From the NCBI GenBank assembly GCA_902569405.1, contig CACFTX010000002.1:88803-152802 (forward strand): DNA of 64,000 nt. The letters are read 5' to 3'. The notes below the pieces were generated by a model. That model saw only the letters and a list, made by a program, of their open reading frames with translations. It ran no database searches and was not told the DNA's origin. This DNA is from an uncultured Pelagibacteraceae bacterium (lineage in GTDB: Bacteria; Pseudomonadota; Alphaproteobacteria; Pelagibacterales; Pelagibacteraceae). The translations under genes and the position numbers were made by a program. Positions 37,286 through 46,288 of the stretch are shown here, piece after piece; position 1 is the stretch's first letter, and each line of letters starts with the position of its first letter.

Positions 37286-40200
37286 ATGATGAAAATTTTT
37301 AAATATTTTTTATTTTCTTTTCTTTTTTTGAATTTATATTCAGAAATTCAAGTTCAAGCCAAACCGGTACCACCAGGATCAGGAGAAGGTGATGTTCCCG
37401 CAAATATTTTATTTTTAATAGATAGCTCAGCAAGTATGAGCAGAAGAATTAATAATCGTGATGCAGTTTTTGGTATTTCAGGCGTAGGCTACGATACCGA
37501 TGGAGATATTATTGCAGGACAAAGAAGAAACCTTGGAGTAGTAAAATTTGATGCTGATGGGGCAAGAAATAGAGAATTTGGTAATAATGCAGCAAGATGG
37601 ACAGGACAATGGGGCGACACCTGCGAGGCAGGTCTTAACTTTGCATCCGGTGGTGGCACAGGGTATGGTCCAATGACAGTGGATACAAGATCAAGAACAG
37701 GGTCAAAAGTTAGAGTGGTTGCAAACATGTCGACTGATGACGGAATAATTTCTAATGAGGATATTGTTTTTTTTACATCTACTTTAAAACCTCTTAGAGG
37801 GGATATAATTGGAATGTCTGAAGATGGAACAGACTGTAGATTCTATTTAAATCCAAGCAATATGAAAGTACAGGCAATGGATATAGCTACAATAGGTGGT
37901 GAAGTTTTTTTATTTGCTGTTGGTAGATGGGGAAGAAATTCTGCTTTTGTTTCTTATAATTTAACAAAAGGAATAATGGGTCCAGTTCATAATTTTGGAA
38001 GAAATGGTAATTCGAGCTCACCTAGATATAATTTTAGACATACTTGGAGAATTGCAGTAAATAGCGATGCATCAATTCTGTATGCTGCTAGATATCATTT
38101 GTTTGGATTTGACTTAACGAAGGTAGGAGATGTTTACGAAATTACAGGAGGTGGAAATGCTATTTGCTCAAGATGCTATACAGCTACTAACTCAGGAAAT
38201 CTAGATACTCAGTTAGTGCCCGTTAGTGCTGTTGATGTATCTCCTGAAGATAACAATGTTCTATATATTAGTTCAAACTACAGACACGTTGTACAAAAAT
38301 TAAGTTTAGATGGAACTCAAAGGGGTTTAACAGTTGTTGCAAGAGCTGGAACTGGTTCTCGTGAATTCGGTATGAATACTGAAGATTCAGGAGAGCTTGA
38401 CGCAAGCAAAGTCAGATTTAGCTACCCAAATTCAATACATGTTACAGCTGATAAAATTTTAGTTGGATCTACTTCTGGAACGATTGACGAATTTAATGAA
38501 AATCTTTTTACTTCAGCAAATAAAGACTCAGCATGGCTTCAACAAATGGGTGGAGGCGCAGTCTCAAGATGGACTGGAGTAAAACAAGCAATGGCTACCA
38601 TTATAAGTGATACCACTTTAACAAGCGGTGCTCATTTTGGATATGGCCACTGGAATGCAGGTGAAACTGGAGGACATAAAAAAAGAGGAAGAGGTGGAAG
38701 ATTTTGTCATTTCAATGATTCATGTGATTATTATGGTGGATGGACCGGCAATCAAACAGATGGTCATTCTACAAAATGTAATAGAGACTCATGTTTAAAT
38801 GTTGGTATTAGCTCTGAAGGATACACTAGGATCCTCGACCATTTATTACCCCAAAGACTTGCATGGGGAACAGATTCTAGAGCATTTGCTCAAATAGCGT
38901 ATAAATATTTTGAAAACGACTTTGAAGGTTATGATTCTACATCTGATTGTCAGCTAAATTATGTAATTGTTATTGGCGACGGAATGTTTATGAACAATGA
39001 TTCTGCAGCAGCAGAGATTACTAAATTAAGAGGTAAACAAAATCCAGTTGTAACATTATTTGTGGCTTATGGCGGGGGTATTAACCCAGTTGGAATGGAA
39101 AGATTTGAGCAACTGGCCGTTGCAGGGTCTTGCCCAAATGGCGACTCATCACATCCAGATTGTGAACCAGTTATAGAAGCAGCAACACCTGTAGAATTAA
39201 AAACTCAACTAACAAGTAAAATTAGACAAATTCTTGCTGAAAAATTATCATTTACAGCACCATCAATTACCGCAACGGTTCAAGAAGGTGGATCATTATA
39301 TCAAGCTCAATTTTCTTATGAGCAATATGGTGAATGGCATGGGACAATTTTAAGAAAAAAACTTAATTCAGACGGCACAGTAGAACATGATACTACTTCA
39401 GGAAATGGTTTTGGAAATTGGGACGCAGCAAGAGAGGTGAAAGGACAGGCAGCTGCAGCAGGAGCAGCTGATACAAGAAAAATTTGGAGCGCAATGCCCG
39501 ATGCAAATTATATAGGAAATTGGGATAATTTTAATACCGATAACACAGAAGCTGTCATGGAGCTTTTTGGGTTGTTAGAATATTCTGTTTTAGATTACCA
39601 CAATACAACTTCACACTGTGCAACACGCGGCCATATTGGAGAAAATGGACATGAAGACGATGTCAAAGGTTTAATTAACTTCATGAAAGGAACTGATTAT
39701 TTTGACTATAATGGTGATTGTAATGTTACCCAAAAAAGAGAACATGTTTTAGGGGATATATATCATTCTCAGTTGGTAGAAATAGGGCCTCCTGATGCAA
39801 GTACAGATTTTACAAGTCCTAACGAAGAGGCATATTTTAGATCTGCAAACAATTATCAAGGTTATCAGAAAAATAACTATGCGAGAAGAAAAGTAATTTA
39901 CGCTGGTTCAAACTCTGGGATGTTACATGCAATAAATGCTGAAACGGGTAAAGAAGAATGGGCTTTCGTTCCACCATTTGTAGCCGGTATTATGCCATCA
40001 ATTATAAATCCAGGCCTAGATGGAAATATTGAAGTTACTTACGATGATGAAGGCAATAAATCAGCTAAAGGAGGAACAAATGCAATTTTTGGTGTTGATG
40101 GATCACCAGTTGTTCACGATGTATTTATGGCAGGCTATGACTCATCAGGAACTTTAGAAACTACAAAGTCTTGGCGTACTATTTTAATGATACCTTACGG

Positions 40201-42112
40201 AAGAGGTGGTGCTGGATTTTCAGTGTTAGATGTAACTAATCCAATATTAGTAGAAGGAAAAGGTCCTATACACATGTATTCAATATTTAATGATGCAATA
40301 AACAATAAGGTTTTAGTTGCTGATCATGAAGGAGTTATAACAGAGCACCCTTATTCTTCAGGTTCAGCAAGTGTTGGAGATTCTCTAGAAGGTCAACAGG
40401 CAACAAAAAATTATAATGATGCTCGAGACGAAGATGAGAAAAATTCACTTTCTTGTGGTGAAGAGGGTTCACCAGCTTGTATTGAACAAGATGCTATTGC
40501 TGCTTGTCAAACCAATGCTGCAGCAGGAGGCTCTTTTCATGTAACTGGAACAGCTTCTTGTTACCAGGGAACAACATTTACTTTTGAAGGATTAACTCCA
40601 CATGCACCTGATGGTGTAAATGTTCCTAAAAGTAATTTAAAAATAACAGAAAGAGTAGAAGGTACAATAAAAGCTATAGATTTTACTAGTGCAAAATATG
40701 TTTCTGGTCAGCTAGTTATTACATTTGGTGCAGACAAAATTTTTGCTGCCCCTGGAAGTGTATTAACTACTGTTACTAATGCCGAAACAGGCGTCGAAGA
40801 AGAAGTAAATCAACCAACTAATTCTTTCAATGTTGCTACTTCTTGTACTTCTGCTAGTGGTATTGATCCTAAATATGATTATAGCCAATTAGGTGAAACT
40901 TGGTCAACGCCAAGAATAGTTAGAATTCCTTCTGAAAAAAAAGGTGAAAGGGGCAATTATAAAAAGGACACTTATGTAGCTGTAATGGGCGCTGGAATGG
41001 GTGCCACAAATTTATGTGCTGGCTCTGCAGTTTATCTTGTTAATTTGGAAAATATGGACGATCCAGGATCAATTTATGGTTGGGAGGCTAATGGAGGTCC
41101 AATTACTATAGTTGACACTGACCCAGCTGGAATACTTACAGATACAGGACTTATCGCAACGCCAAATGGTAGTGATATAGGTAATTCATTACCTTCATCT
41201 GCAGTTGTGATCACTCCTGATACCGCTTACAACATTCCTTGGAGAGGAGCGATGGTATACTTTAATGATCTTGAAGGTAAAATTACAAAAATTAACTTAA
41301 CAAGCTCAAATGAGAACGGTGCAGAATTATTTGATCAAACAACATTATTTAGATTAAATGCCAATACTCTCAATAGAAGATATAGTTACTTTTCAATGGA
41401 TGCTGGAATTGGATTAACAACACGTGATTTTTGGTTGTTTGGTGGAACAGGAAATTTTGGGAATATAGGTGGAGGATCAAAATTTATGGATAATATATTA
41501 TACGGAATAAAGGATCCTCATTATCCATACTTTAAACATCTTAATTCAGTACATGTCCCACCTGAAACGGATAGTACTTTTATAAAAACAGCACACGAAG
41601 GTGCTAATGCTGCTAAAAGCGTTGAAGATGGTGTTGTATGTGTTAATACAACTGGAAAAGTAACATGCGACTATGGACCTGGACCAGGTGATTTAGCTTG
41701 GGTAATACATCTAGACACAGTAGATGGTTTGGCTCCAAATAATCCATCAACAGTAAATACATACAGAAAACTTTCTGCACCTCCAACGTTGTTTAAAGGA
41801 CAAGTGTATTTTCCAATTTACGAACCACCACCAGGTACCGACGCGTGTAATATTGGAATGGCATACATATGTGTAGCTGATGATGAATGTGGATCTAACA
41901 CTTCTCACCTTTTAACTAGAGGTGGTGTGGCTAACGACAAGAAATGTAAACAAGTAAGAGAAGGTATTTTATCTGAATTAGTAATTTTTGGTGATACACT
42001 TTTCGCTAACGTTGCTGGACCTAAAGAGGATGAAGATACATTGTATCAAGTTTTATCAGCAGCAGGAGAAGTTAAATCAAGCAGAGGAAGCTGGAGAGAA
42101 AGCGGATTTTAG
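37286..42112 (+). CDS. pilY1: PilY1-type pilus tip adhesin/biogenesis factor
   Basis: A 1608-residue secreted protein. A signal peptide is followed by a vWA MIDAS-like motif, ILFLIDSSASMSRR (DxSxS, about residues 42-55). The vWA helix region appears only at about residue 425 (RWTGVKQAMATII), separated by roughly 350 residues with repeated strands resembling NHL/beta-propeller blades (VDVSPEDNNVLYISSNYRH). The C-terminal half is the PilY1 beta-propeller, marked by RKVIYAGSNSGMLHAINAETG, GKEEWAFVPP, GTNAIFGVDGSPVVHDV and WRTILMIPYGRGGAGFSVLDV. PilY1 with minor pilins primes pilus assembly and mediates surface contact; cation binding controls extension and retraction in the family. Cysteine content is high, as expected for an extracellular protein. 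The sequence is visibly richer in G and C than the housekeeping genes upstream. Confidence 0.92.
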   Translation: MMKIFKYFLFSFLFLNLYSEIQVQAKPVPPGSGEGDVPANILFLIDSSASMSRRINNRDAVFGISGVGYDTDGDIIAGQRRNLGVVKFDADGARNREFGNNAARWTGQWGDTCEAGLNFASGGGTGYGPMTVDTRSRTGSKVRVVANMSTDDGIISNEDIVFFTSTLKPLRGDIIGMSEDGTDCRFYLNPSNMKVQAMDIATIGGEVFLFAVGRWGRNSAFVSYNLTKGIMGPVHNFGRNGNSSSPRYNFRHTWRIAVNSDASILYAARYHLFGFDLTKVGDVYEITGGGNAICSRCYTATNSGNLDTQLVPVSAVDVSPEDNNVLYISSNYRHVVQKLSLDGTQRGLTVVARAGTGSREFGMNTEDSGELDASKVRFSYPNSIHVTADKILVGSTSGTIDEFNENLFTSANKDSAWLQQMGGGAVSRWTGVKQAMATIISDTTLTSGAHFGYGHWNAGETGGHKKRGRGGRFCHFNDSCDYYGGWTGNQTDGHSTKCNRDSCLNVGISSEGYTRILDHLLPQRLAWGTDSRAFAQIAYKYFENDFEGYDSTSDCQLNYVIVIGDGMFMNNDSAAAEITKLRGKQNPVVTLFVAYGGGINPVGMERFEQLAVAGSCPNGDSSHPDCEPVIEAATPVELKTQLTSKIRQILAEKLSFTAPSITATVQEGGSLYQAQFSYEQYGEWHGTILRKKLNSDGTVEHDTTSGNGFGNWDAAREVKGQAAAAGAADTRKIWSAMPDANYIGNWDNFNTDNTEAVMELFGLLEYSVLDYHNTTSHCATRGHIGENGHEDDVKGLINFMKGTDYFDYNGDCNVTQKREHVLGDIYHSQLVEIGPPDASTDFTSPNEEAYFRSANNYQGYQKNNYARRKVIYAGSNSGMLHAINAETGKEEWAFVPPFVAGIMPSIINPGLDGNIEVTYDDEGNKSAKGGTNAIFGVDGSPVVHDVFMAGYDSSGTLETTKSWRTILMIPYGRGGAGFSVLDVTNPILVEGKGPIHMYSIFNDAINNKVLVADHEGVITEHPYSSGSASVGDSLEGQQATKNYNDARDEDEKNSLSCGEEGSPACIEQDAIAACQTNAAAGGSFHVTGTASCYQGTTFTFEGLTPHAPDGVNVPKSNLKITERVEGTIKAIDFTSAKYVSGQLVITFGADKIFAAPGSVLTTVTNAETGVEEEVNQPTNSFNVATSCTSASGIDPKYDYSQLGETWSTPRIVRIPSEKKGERGNYKKDTYVAVMGAGMGATNLCAGSAVYLVNLENMDDPGSIYGWEANGGPITIVDTDPAGILTDTGLIATPNGSDIGNSLPSSAVVITPDTAYNIPWRGAMVYFNDLEGKITKINLTSSNENGAELFDQTTLFRLNANTLNRRYSYFSMDAGIGLTTRDFWLFGGTGNFGNIGGGSKFMDNILYGIKDPHYPYFKHLNSVHVPPETDSTFIKTAHEGANAAKSVEDGVVCVNTTGKVTCDYGPGPGDLAWVIHLDTVDGLAPNNPSTVNTYRKLSAPPTLFKGQVYFPIYEPPPGTDACNIGMAYICVADDECGSNTSHLLTRGGVANDKKCKQVREGILSELVIFGDTLFANVAGPKEDEDTLYQVLSAAGEVKSSRGSWRESGF

Positions 42113-42312
42113 TTAAATATTTTAAAGTAAAAATATACAATCCATGAAAACATCGTAAGCATTGTAACAAAAATCAACGCAAGTCCAACTAGCGTGTCTT
42201 GATTAACTTTCTTTCTCCACTTTATTGGAAAAAAATTTAAAGAATAGGCATAAACAATAATAAAAATATTAAGTGCCGTAACAATGATGCTAAAGAATAA
42301 AAATTTATCCAT
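42109..42312 (-). CDS. Small two-helix membrane protein
   Basis: The track ORF is longer, but the ATG at 42312 overlaps the pilD stop (TAATG) and yields a sensible 67-residue protein, MDKFLFFSIIVTALNIFIIVYAYSL, followed by a basic loop (KWRKKVNQDT) and a second helix (LVGLALIFVTMLTMFSWIVYFYF). No family is recognised. Coupling to pilD suggests co-expression with the prepilin peptidase; it meets the pilY1 end convergently with a 4-base overlap. Confidence 0.6.
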   Translation of the reverse strand: MDKFLFFSIIVTALNIFIIVYAYSLNFFPIKWRKKVNQDTLVGLALIFVTMLTMFSWIVYFYFKIFN

Positions 42313-43076
42313 TATAAAAACATATGTTTTATTTGATTTGCAAAAGACACATAAATTATACACCCTATAATTATGTAGGGTCCAAAGGGAATTTGAGTTG
42401 TCATATTTTTATTTTTTTTAAGTAAAGATGGAACGTTAAAAATTAAAGCAACAAAAGATGAAATAAAAATTGTAAATGGAATACTTGCCCATCCAAACCA
42501 AAATCCAACTACAGCCATTAATTTTGCATCACCAAGCCCCATTCCTTCTTTGTTTCTAACTTTCTTGTAGAAAAAAATGATTAACCAAATTATTAGATAG
42601 CCAAAAACTCCACCAATTAAAGAATTAATATAATTTGGAAATATTGTTTGATTTAAATTTGGTTCAAAAGATTTTACAAAACCGATAAACATTAATGGAA
42701 AAGTTAATTCATTTGGAATTATAAAATGCTTTAAATCAATAAAAAAAATAATTATAAAAAATATACTTAAAATTATTAGCAATAATGTTGTGATGGATAT
42801 CCCATAGAGATGGTAGATAATTACAAAACTAATTGCCGAAATAAACTCAACCAAAAAATATTGTGAGCTAATTTTGTTACTACATTTTCTGCATTTTCCT
42901 TTAAGAAATATAAATGATAAAAATGGAATGTTATCATACCATTTTATTTGTTCTTTACACGATGGGCAAAAAGATCTTCCTTTAGCAATGCTTTGTTCGT
43001 TAGGTAATCGGTAAATACAAACATTACTGAAGCTGCCCCAAATACACCCTAATATAAAGGCAGCAATATAAAACAC
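42312..43076 (-). CDS. pilD: Prepilin peptidase / N-methyltransferase PilD
   Basis: Membrane aspartic peptidase (A24A) that cleaves and N-methylates prepilins. N-terminal methyltransferase-type domain: GCIWGSFSNVCIYRLP, then a zinc site with CPSCKEQIKWYDNIPFLSF and CRKCSNKIS. Catalytic aspartates: FFIDLKHFIIPNELTFP and GMGLGDAKLMAVVGFWFGW (the G-x-GD box). About seven further hydrophobic helices. The start is a GTG at 43076; an in-frame stop lies just before it, so no ATG alternative exists. Convergent with pilY1 and transcribed opposite to the other pilus genes around it. Confidence 0.94.
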   Translation of the reverse strand: MFYIAAFILGCIWGSFSNVCIYRLPNEQSIAKGRSFCPSCKEQIKWYDNIPFLSFIFLKGKCRKCSNKISSQYFLVEFISAISFVIIYHLYGISITTLLLIILSIFFIIIFFIDLKHFIIPNELTFPLMFIGFVKSFEPNLNQTIFPNYINSLIGGVFGYLIIWLIIFFYKKVRNKEGMGLGDAKLMAVVGFWFGWASIPFTIFISSFVALIFNVPSLLKKNKNMTTQIPFGPYIIIGCIIYVSFANQIKHMFL

Positions 43077-43079
43077 AGA

Positions 43080-43193
43080 TTAGATTTTTAATTGAGTTGC
43101 TACTTCCAATATTCCATCTATACAATATTGAATAAAAATTACTGCATCTTGAAGATGCAAATAAAAATTAGGAGAATATATTATAACTTCCAT
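43080..43193 (-). CDS. Possible 37-residue ORF upstream of pilD
   Basis: An ATG-started ORF on the pilD strand (MEVIIYSPNFYLHLQDAVIF...) ending 3 bases before the pilD GTG. Spacing and strand would suit translational coupling that helps initiate at the weak GTG. It is mildly hydrophobic and has no recognised family. It also contains the 17-base palindrome listed separately. It could be fortuitous. Confidence 0.3.
   Translation of the reverse strand: MEVIIYSPNFYLHLQDAVIFIQYCIDGILEVATQLKI
43143..43159. promoter_or_regulatory. 17-bp perfect palindrome between pilD and the PP2C gene
   Basis: TGCATCTTGAAGATGCA is a perfect inverted repeat with one central base, located in the divergent pilD/phosphatase intergenic region about 80 bases before the phosphatase ATG. 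Such symmetric sites are typical of dimeric repressor operators. No T-run follows, so it is not a terminator. Confidence 0.4.
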
Positions 43194-43239
43194 TATTGTT
43201 AAAATTATCAAAATAGATGTAAAATGCAAAATATAAAAT

Positions 43240-44520
43240 ATGTTTTTTAAACCAAAAAAGCCTGAAGTAGTAAAAGAAGACTCTAGAATTCAGGATTTAC
43301 AAATCATTACGCAAATGAATCAAGAGTTTGCCACATCTCTTGATTTAAATGAAACACTTCAAAATTCTTTAGAAGTTATAATTAAAAGAATTAATGCTCA
43401 AGCTGCCAATATTTTTTTAATTGAAGATAAAAAACAGGTCTTTCAATGTATTGCATCAAAACACCAAGCTTATTTAGAAGAATATGAAATTCCCTTAACA
43501 CAAGGAGTGATGGGCAAAGCTATTTTGCAGAAAAAATGTATTAGGGTAGGAGACGTTAGGAAAGATGTAAGAGAGATCGCAGAATTTTATTTTGATTTGG
43601 ATAATAAAACAAATTTTACAACGTACTCAGTCTTGTGTGCCCCTCTTATTGCTGCCAATGAATGCATTGGAGTAATTCATTGTTTAAATAAAAAAACAAC
43701 AAATAAACTTTTTGAAGAAAGTGATAGAAAACTTTTAGAAACTCTTGCAACGCCCGCGGCTCTTGCTATTAGAAATGCTCGAATGGCCAAAGAACTTGTT
43801 GATAAAAATAGAATGCAAAAAGAAATAGAAATAGTTGGAGAAATTCAAAAAACTTTACTATCAAAAAATAAAGAAGATCCTTTTCCAATAGCGGGAATAA
43901 ACATTCCAGCAAAAGTAGTATCCGGAGATTTTTATAATTTTTCGGACCTGGGAAATGGTAGATATGGATTTGGTGTTGCTGATGTTTCAGGAAAAGGTAT
44001 CAAGTCATCATTGCTGATGTCAAAAGCTTCAAGTCTTTATCGATGTTTGAGTAAAACAATGTTTTCAGCATCTGATTTATTAAATTTATTAAATAAAGAA
44101 ATTTGTGAAACAGCAGCAAGAGGAATGTTTGTAACTATGTTGATTGGAATATATGACAGTAATAAAAAAGAATTACTTATCTCGAACGCTGGTCACGAAC
44201 CTCCTTTGATTTATTCAAAGGATGGAAAATTTTCTAACCATACAGAGGCGGGTCCCCCATTAGGCATCATGCCAAAGATTACTTACAAAGAAAGTTCAAT
44301 ATCTTTTTCAGAAAGCTCAATGTACATTTTTACTGATGGTGTTACTGAGATCAAAGATCCTAATGGTGACATGTTAGGCTCAGAAGGCTTTCAAAATTAT
44401 ATTAAAAAATACCAATCCACACCAAACAATAACAGGTTAAAAGTTATCATTGAAGACATCGTTAAGTCGGGCAAAATTCAAAAAGATGATTTAACAATAG
44501 TAGTGATAGACGGAAAATAA
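43240..44520 (+). CDS. GAF-domain PP2C (SpoIIE/RsbU-type) serine phosphatase
   Basis: A 426-residue sensor phosphatase. The N-terminal GAF domain (about residues 25-185) includes LDLNETLQNSLEVI, IEDKKQVFQCIASKH and the GVMGKAILQKKCIRVGDVR core. A linker helix (MAKELVDKNRMQKEIEIVGEIQKTLL) leads to the PP2C domain, with metal-binding aspartates in VSGDFYNFSDLGNGRYGFGVADVSGKGIKSSLLM and in MYIFTDGVTEIKD, QKDDLTIVVI. Such enzymes dephosphorylate STAS-domain anti-anti-sigma or switch proteins. Candidate partners, an RsbV-like and an RsbW-like protein, lie at 59.1-59.8 kb after the pilus operon. No membrane helix is visible, so it is cytosolic. Confidence 0.88.
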   Translation: MFFKPKKPEVVKEDSRIQDLQIITQMNQEFATSLDLNETLQNSLEVIIKRINAQAANIFLIEDKKQVFQCIASKHQAYLEEYEIPLTQGVMGKAILQKKCIRVGDVRKDVREIAEFYFDLDNKTNFTTYSVLCAPLIAANECIGVIHCLNKKTTNKLFEESDRKLLETLATPAALAIRNARMAKELVDKNRMQKEIEIVGEIQKTLLSKNKEDPFPIAGINIPAKVVSGDFYNFSDLGNGRYGFGVADVSGKGIKSSLLMSKASSLYRCLSKTMFSASDLLNLLNKEICETAARGMFVTMLIGIYDSNKKELLISNAGHEPPLIYSKDGKFSNHTEAGPPLGIMPKITYKESSISFSESSMYIFTDGVTEIKDPNGDMLGSEGFQNYIKKYQSTPNNNRLKVIIEDIVKSGKIQKDDLTIVVIDGK

Positions 44521-44522
44521 AA

Positions 44523-44825
44523 ATGATTGGCATACCTAAGGTCATGATGTTTTTTGCAATAATAATAAGCACAATACTTTATTGGGCGACTTCAAATGTT
44601 TGCAAATATAACTTCGCACTAGAAAAAAGAACTAATATAATAAATATTGTCACAGATGACATTGATCCATCGTTAGGAAATGCAAAGTATTATATATATA
44701 AAGAATTAAATTGTAATGAGGTTGATTTAGACTGGGATGTTGAAAGAGTAATGGATAATTTAAGAACCATTTCAGTAATTATTTACCAAGAACTTAGTAC
44801 CGATATAAGAGGCGATCCAAATTAA
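44523..44825 (+). CDS. Small membrane-anchored hypothetical protein
   Basis: A 100-residue protein starting 2 bases after the phosphatase stop. The N-terminal hydrophobic segment KVMMFFAIIISTILYWATS could be a signal or anchor. The remaining 75 residues are mixed, with two cysteines (SNVCKYN, KELNCNEVD). Unrecognised. Tight coupling to the phosphatase gene suggests a partner in the same control system; convergent on the sulfatase-like gene with 2 bases between. Confidence 0.6.
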   Translation: MIGIPKVMMFFAIIISTILYWATSNVCKYNFALEKRTNIINIVTDDIDPSLGNAKYYIYKELNCNEVDLDWDVERVMDNLRTISVIIYQELSTDIRGDPN

Positions 44826-44827
44826 AA

Positions 44828-46279
44828 TTATTTTTTAGAAAAAAAGTAAACATCAATTATATCTTCAAAATGAACTCTTTTTTTCGAAGAAAACATTGGA
44901 GGTGTATCAGAAAATAAAACAAGCAAATCATCTTTGTCCATGTTTGATAGAAATTTAGAAATATTTTCATTGAAAAACATCTGATTGTTATAAAGAGTAC
45001 AAAATTGTTCATTTAAATTTAAAGGAAAGTTTTCTTTACAATCAATATAGGAATTTTTATAAAAAGGCTCTAAAGGTATGTGATTGTTAACAGTTAAAAA
45101 AATTACAAAATTATTTTTTTCTTTTGTGATTAATTTGTCCATGTTATTTAAAATTTCATAATCACATATACCACTATATTTTTGATCACATTTTTTGAAA
45201 TTAAAAAGTTCTAAATCTTTTTTGAAATAACTTTTATCAAAAAAACTTTTATACCTTGTTCTATTAAAAAAATTTTCATTATAACTATGGATATAGATCA
45301 AATTTTTATCTTTGATTAAGCCAAACCAACAATTATTTTCATTTATAAAAGTTTTTAATTCAGTTGTAATGAATTTTTCAAAATCAACACTTTTATTACA
45401 AAAAAATTCCATTTCAGAACCTTGTGTAGATAGTTTTCTATTCCATTTTTTTTTAAAATTTTGAACAATTACATCACCATTATTAAATTTAATTTTTTGC
45501 ATTAAATTGTTCTTTAATTTTTTGTTTCTAAAATTAGGATAGGACTCATTAATTATTACAAAAATATTATTGTATTTTTTTTCCTGAATAACTTCACCAA
45601 AGTTAGTAAAGTTTTTAAAATTTATATTCTTATCAATTTCCGAAAGCAATCTACTTCCGGAAGGATCGCTATCAGGATAATAAAATGAATATTTTAATGT
45701 ATTATACCAATTATCATTTCTAAAAAAATTATTTTTTGTAAGTTGCTTATTGTATCTGGGTACTTTAAAAAATAAATCTATCGAGGTCCAATTGTTAGTT
45801 AGTCCTTTATATTTTTTAATAAGAGCATGATGTGTAAGGTTTGGATTGAAATTGGTCAAAATAAAAATAATAAATATTATAATAATTGAAATAATTTTTT
45901 TAGAATTAAAAGAATTTTTTTTAAAATTTATATTATATTTTTTTTTTTCTAAAAAAAATAATGATCCTGAGGAAAATATTAAAAAATAAATAAAATTAAT
46001 ATTTTCCTGAAATATAAATGCTATATATCCGTAATTTAAATTATTTAAATTATTTGTAATTAATTTATAAAAATGAAAATCTAATCCATAAAATGACAAA
46101 TAAGAACATATAGTTTCAAAAAGTATAAAAAAATATAATAAATAAATATTAATAGAATAAAATATTGATTGAATTGAAAAAAAACCATAATCAAAAGAAG
46201 TTGTGCCGACGAGATAAATTAATGAAAAAAAATTTATTAGTATAACTCTGATAAAATATTTTTTAACTTGATCGTGCAT
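44828..46279 (-). CDS. Membrane-bound sulfatase/phosphoethanolamine-transferase-like protein
   Basis: A 483-residue protein with about five N-terminal membrane helices (residues 10-150) and a periplasmic domain. The domain resembles the alkaline-phosphatase-fold sulfatases that modify lipid A or teichoic acids (EptA/LTA synthase group): strand NNIFVIINESYPNFRNKKL at its start, KLSTQGSEMEFFCNKS at the nucleophile position, and FVIFLTVNNHIPLEPFYKNSYIDC, then LLVLFSDTPPMFS in place of a metal-binding D-H motif. The nucleophile Thr/Ser and metal ligands are not all canonical, so activity is uncertain. Very AT-rich, like ftsQ. Follows the autotransporter gene on the same strand. Confidence 0.6.
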   Translation of the reverse strand: MHDQVKKYFIRVILINFFSLIYLVGTTSFDYGFFSIQSIFYSINIYLLYFFILFETICSYLSFYGLDFHFYKLITNNLNNLNYGYIAFIFQENINFIYFLIFSSGSLFFLEKKKYNINFKKNSFNSKKIISIIIIFIIFILTNFNPNLTHHALIKKYKGLTNNWTSIDLFFKVPRYNKQLTKNNFFRNDNWYNTLKYSFYYPDSDPSGSRLLSEIDKNINFKNFTNFGEVIQEKKYNNIFVIINESYPNFRNKKLKNNLMQKIKFNNGDVIVQNFKKKWNRKLSTQGSEMEFFCNKSVDFEKFITTELKTFINENNCWFGLIKDKNLIYIHSYNENFFNRTRYKSFFDKSYFKKDLELFNFKKCDQKYSGICDYEILNNMDKLITKEKNNFVIFLTVNNHIPLEPFYKNSYIDCKENFPLNLNEQFCTLYNNQMFFNENISKFLSNMDKDDLLVLFSDTPPMFSSKKRVHFEDIIDVYFFSKK

Positions 46280-46288
46280 TAGTAAATA

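Noticed and set aside
43077-43239. tRNA or structured RNA between pilD and the PP2C gene
   Set aside because: Only a simple palindrome is visible; no cloverleaf or CCA end could be drawn.
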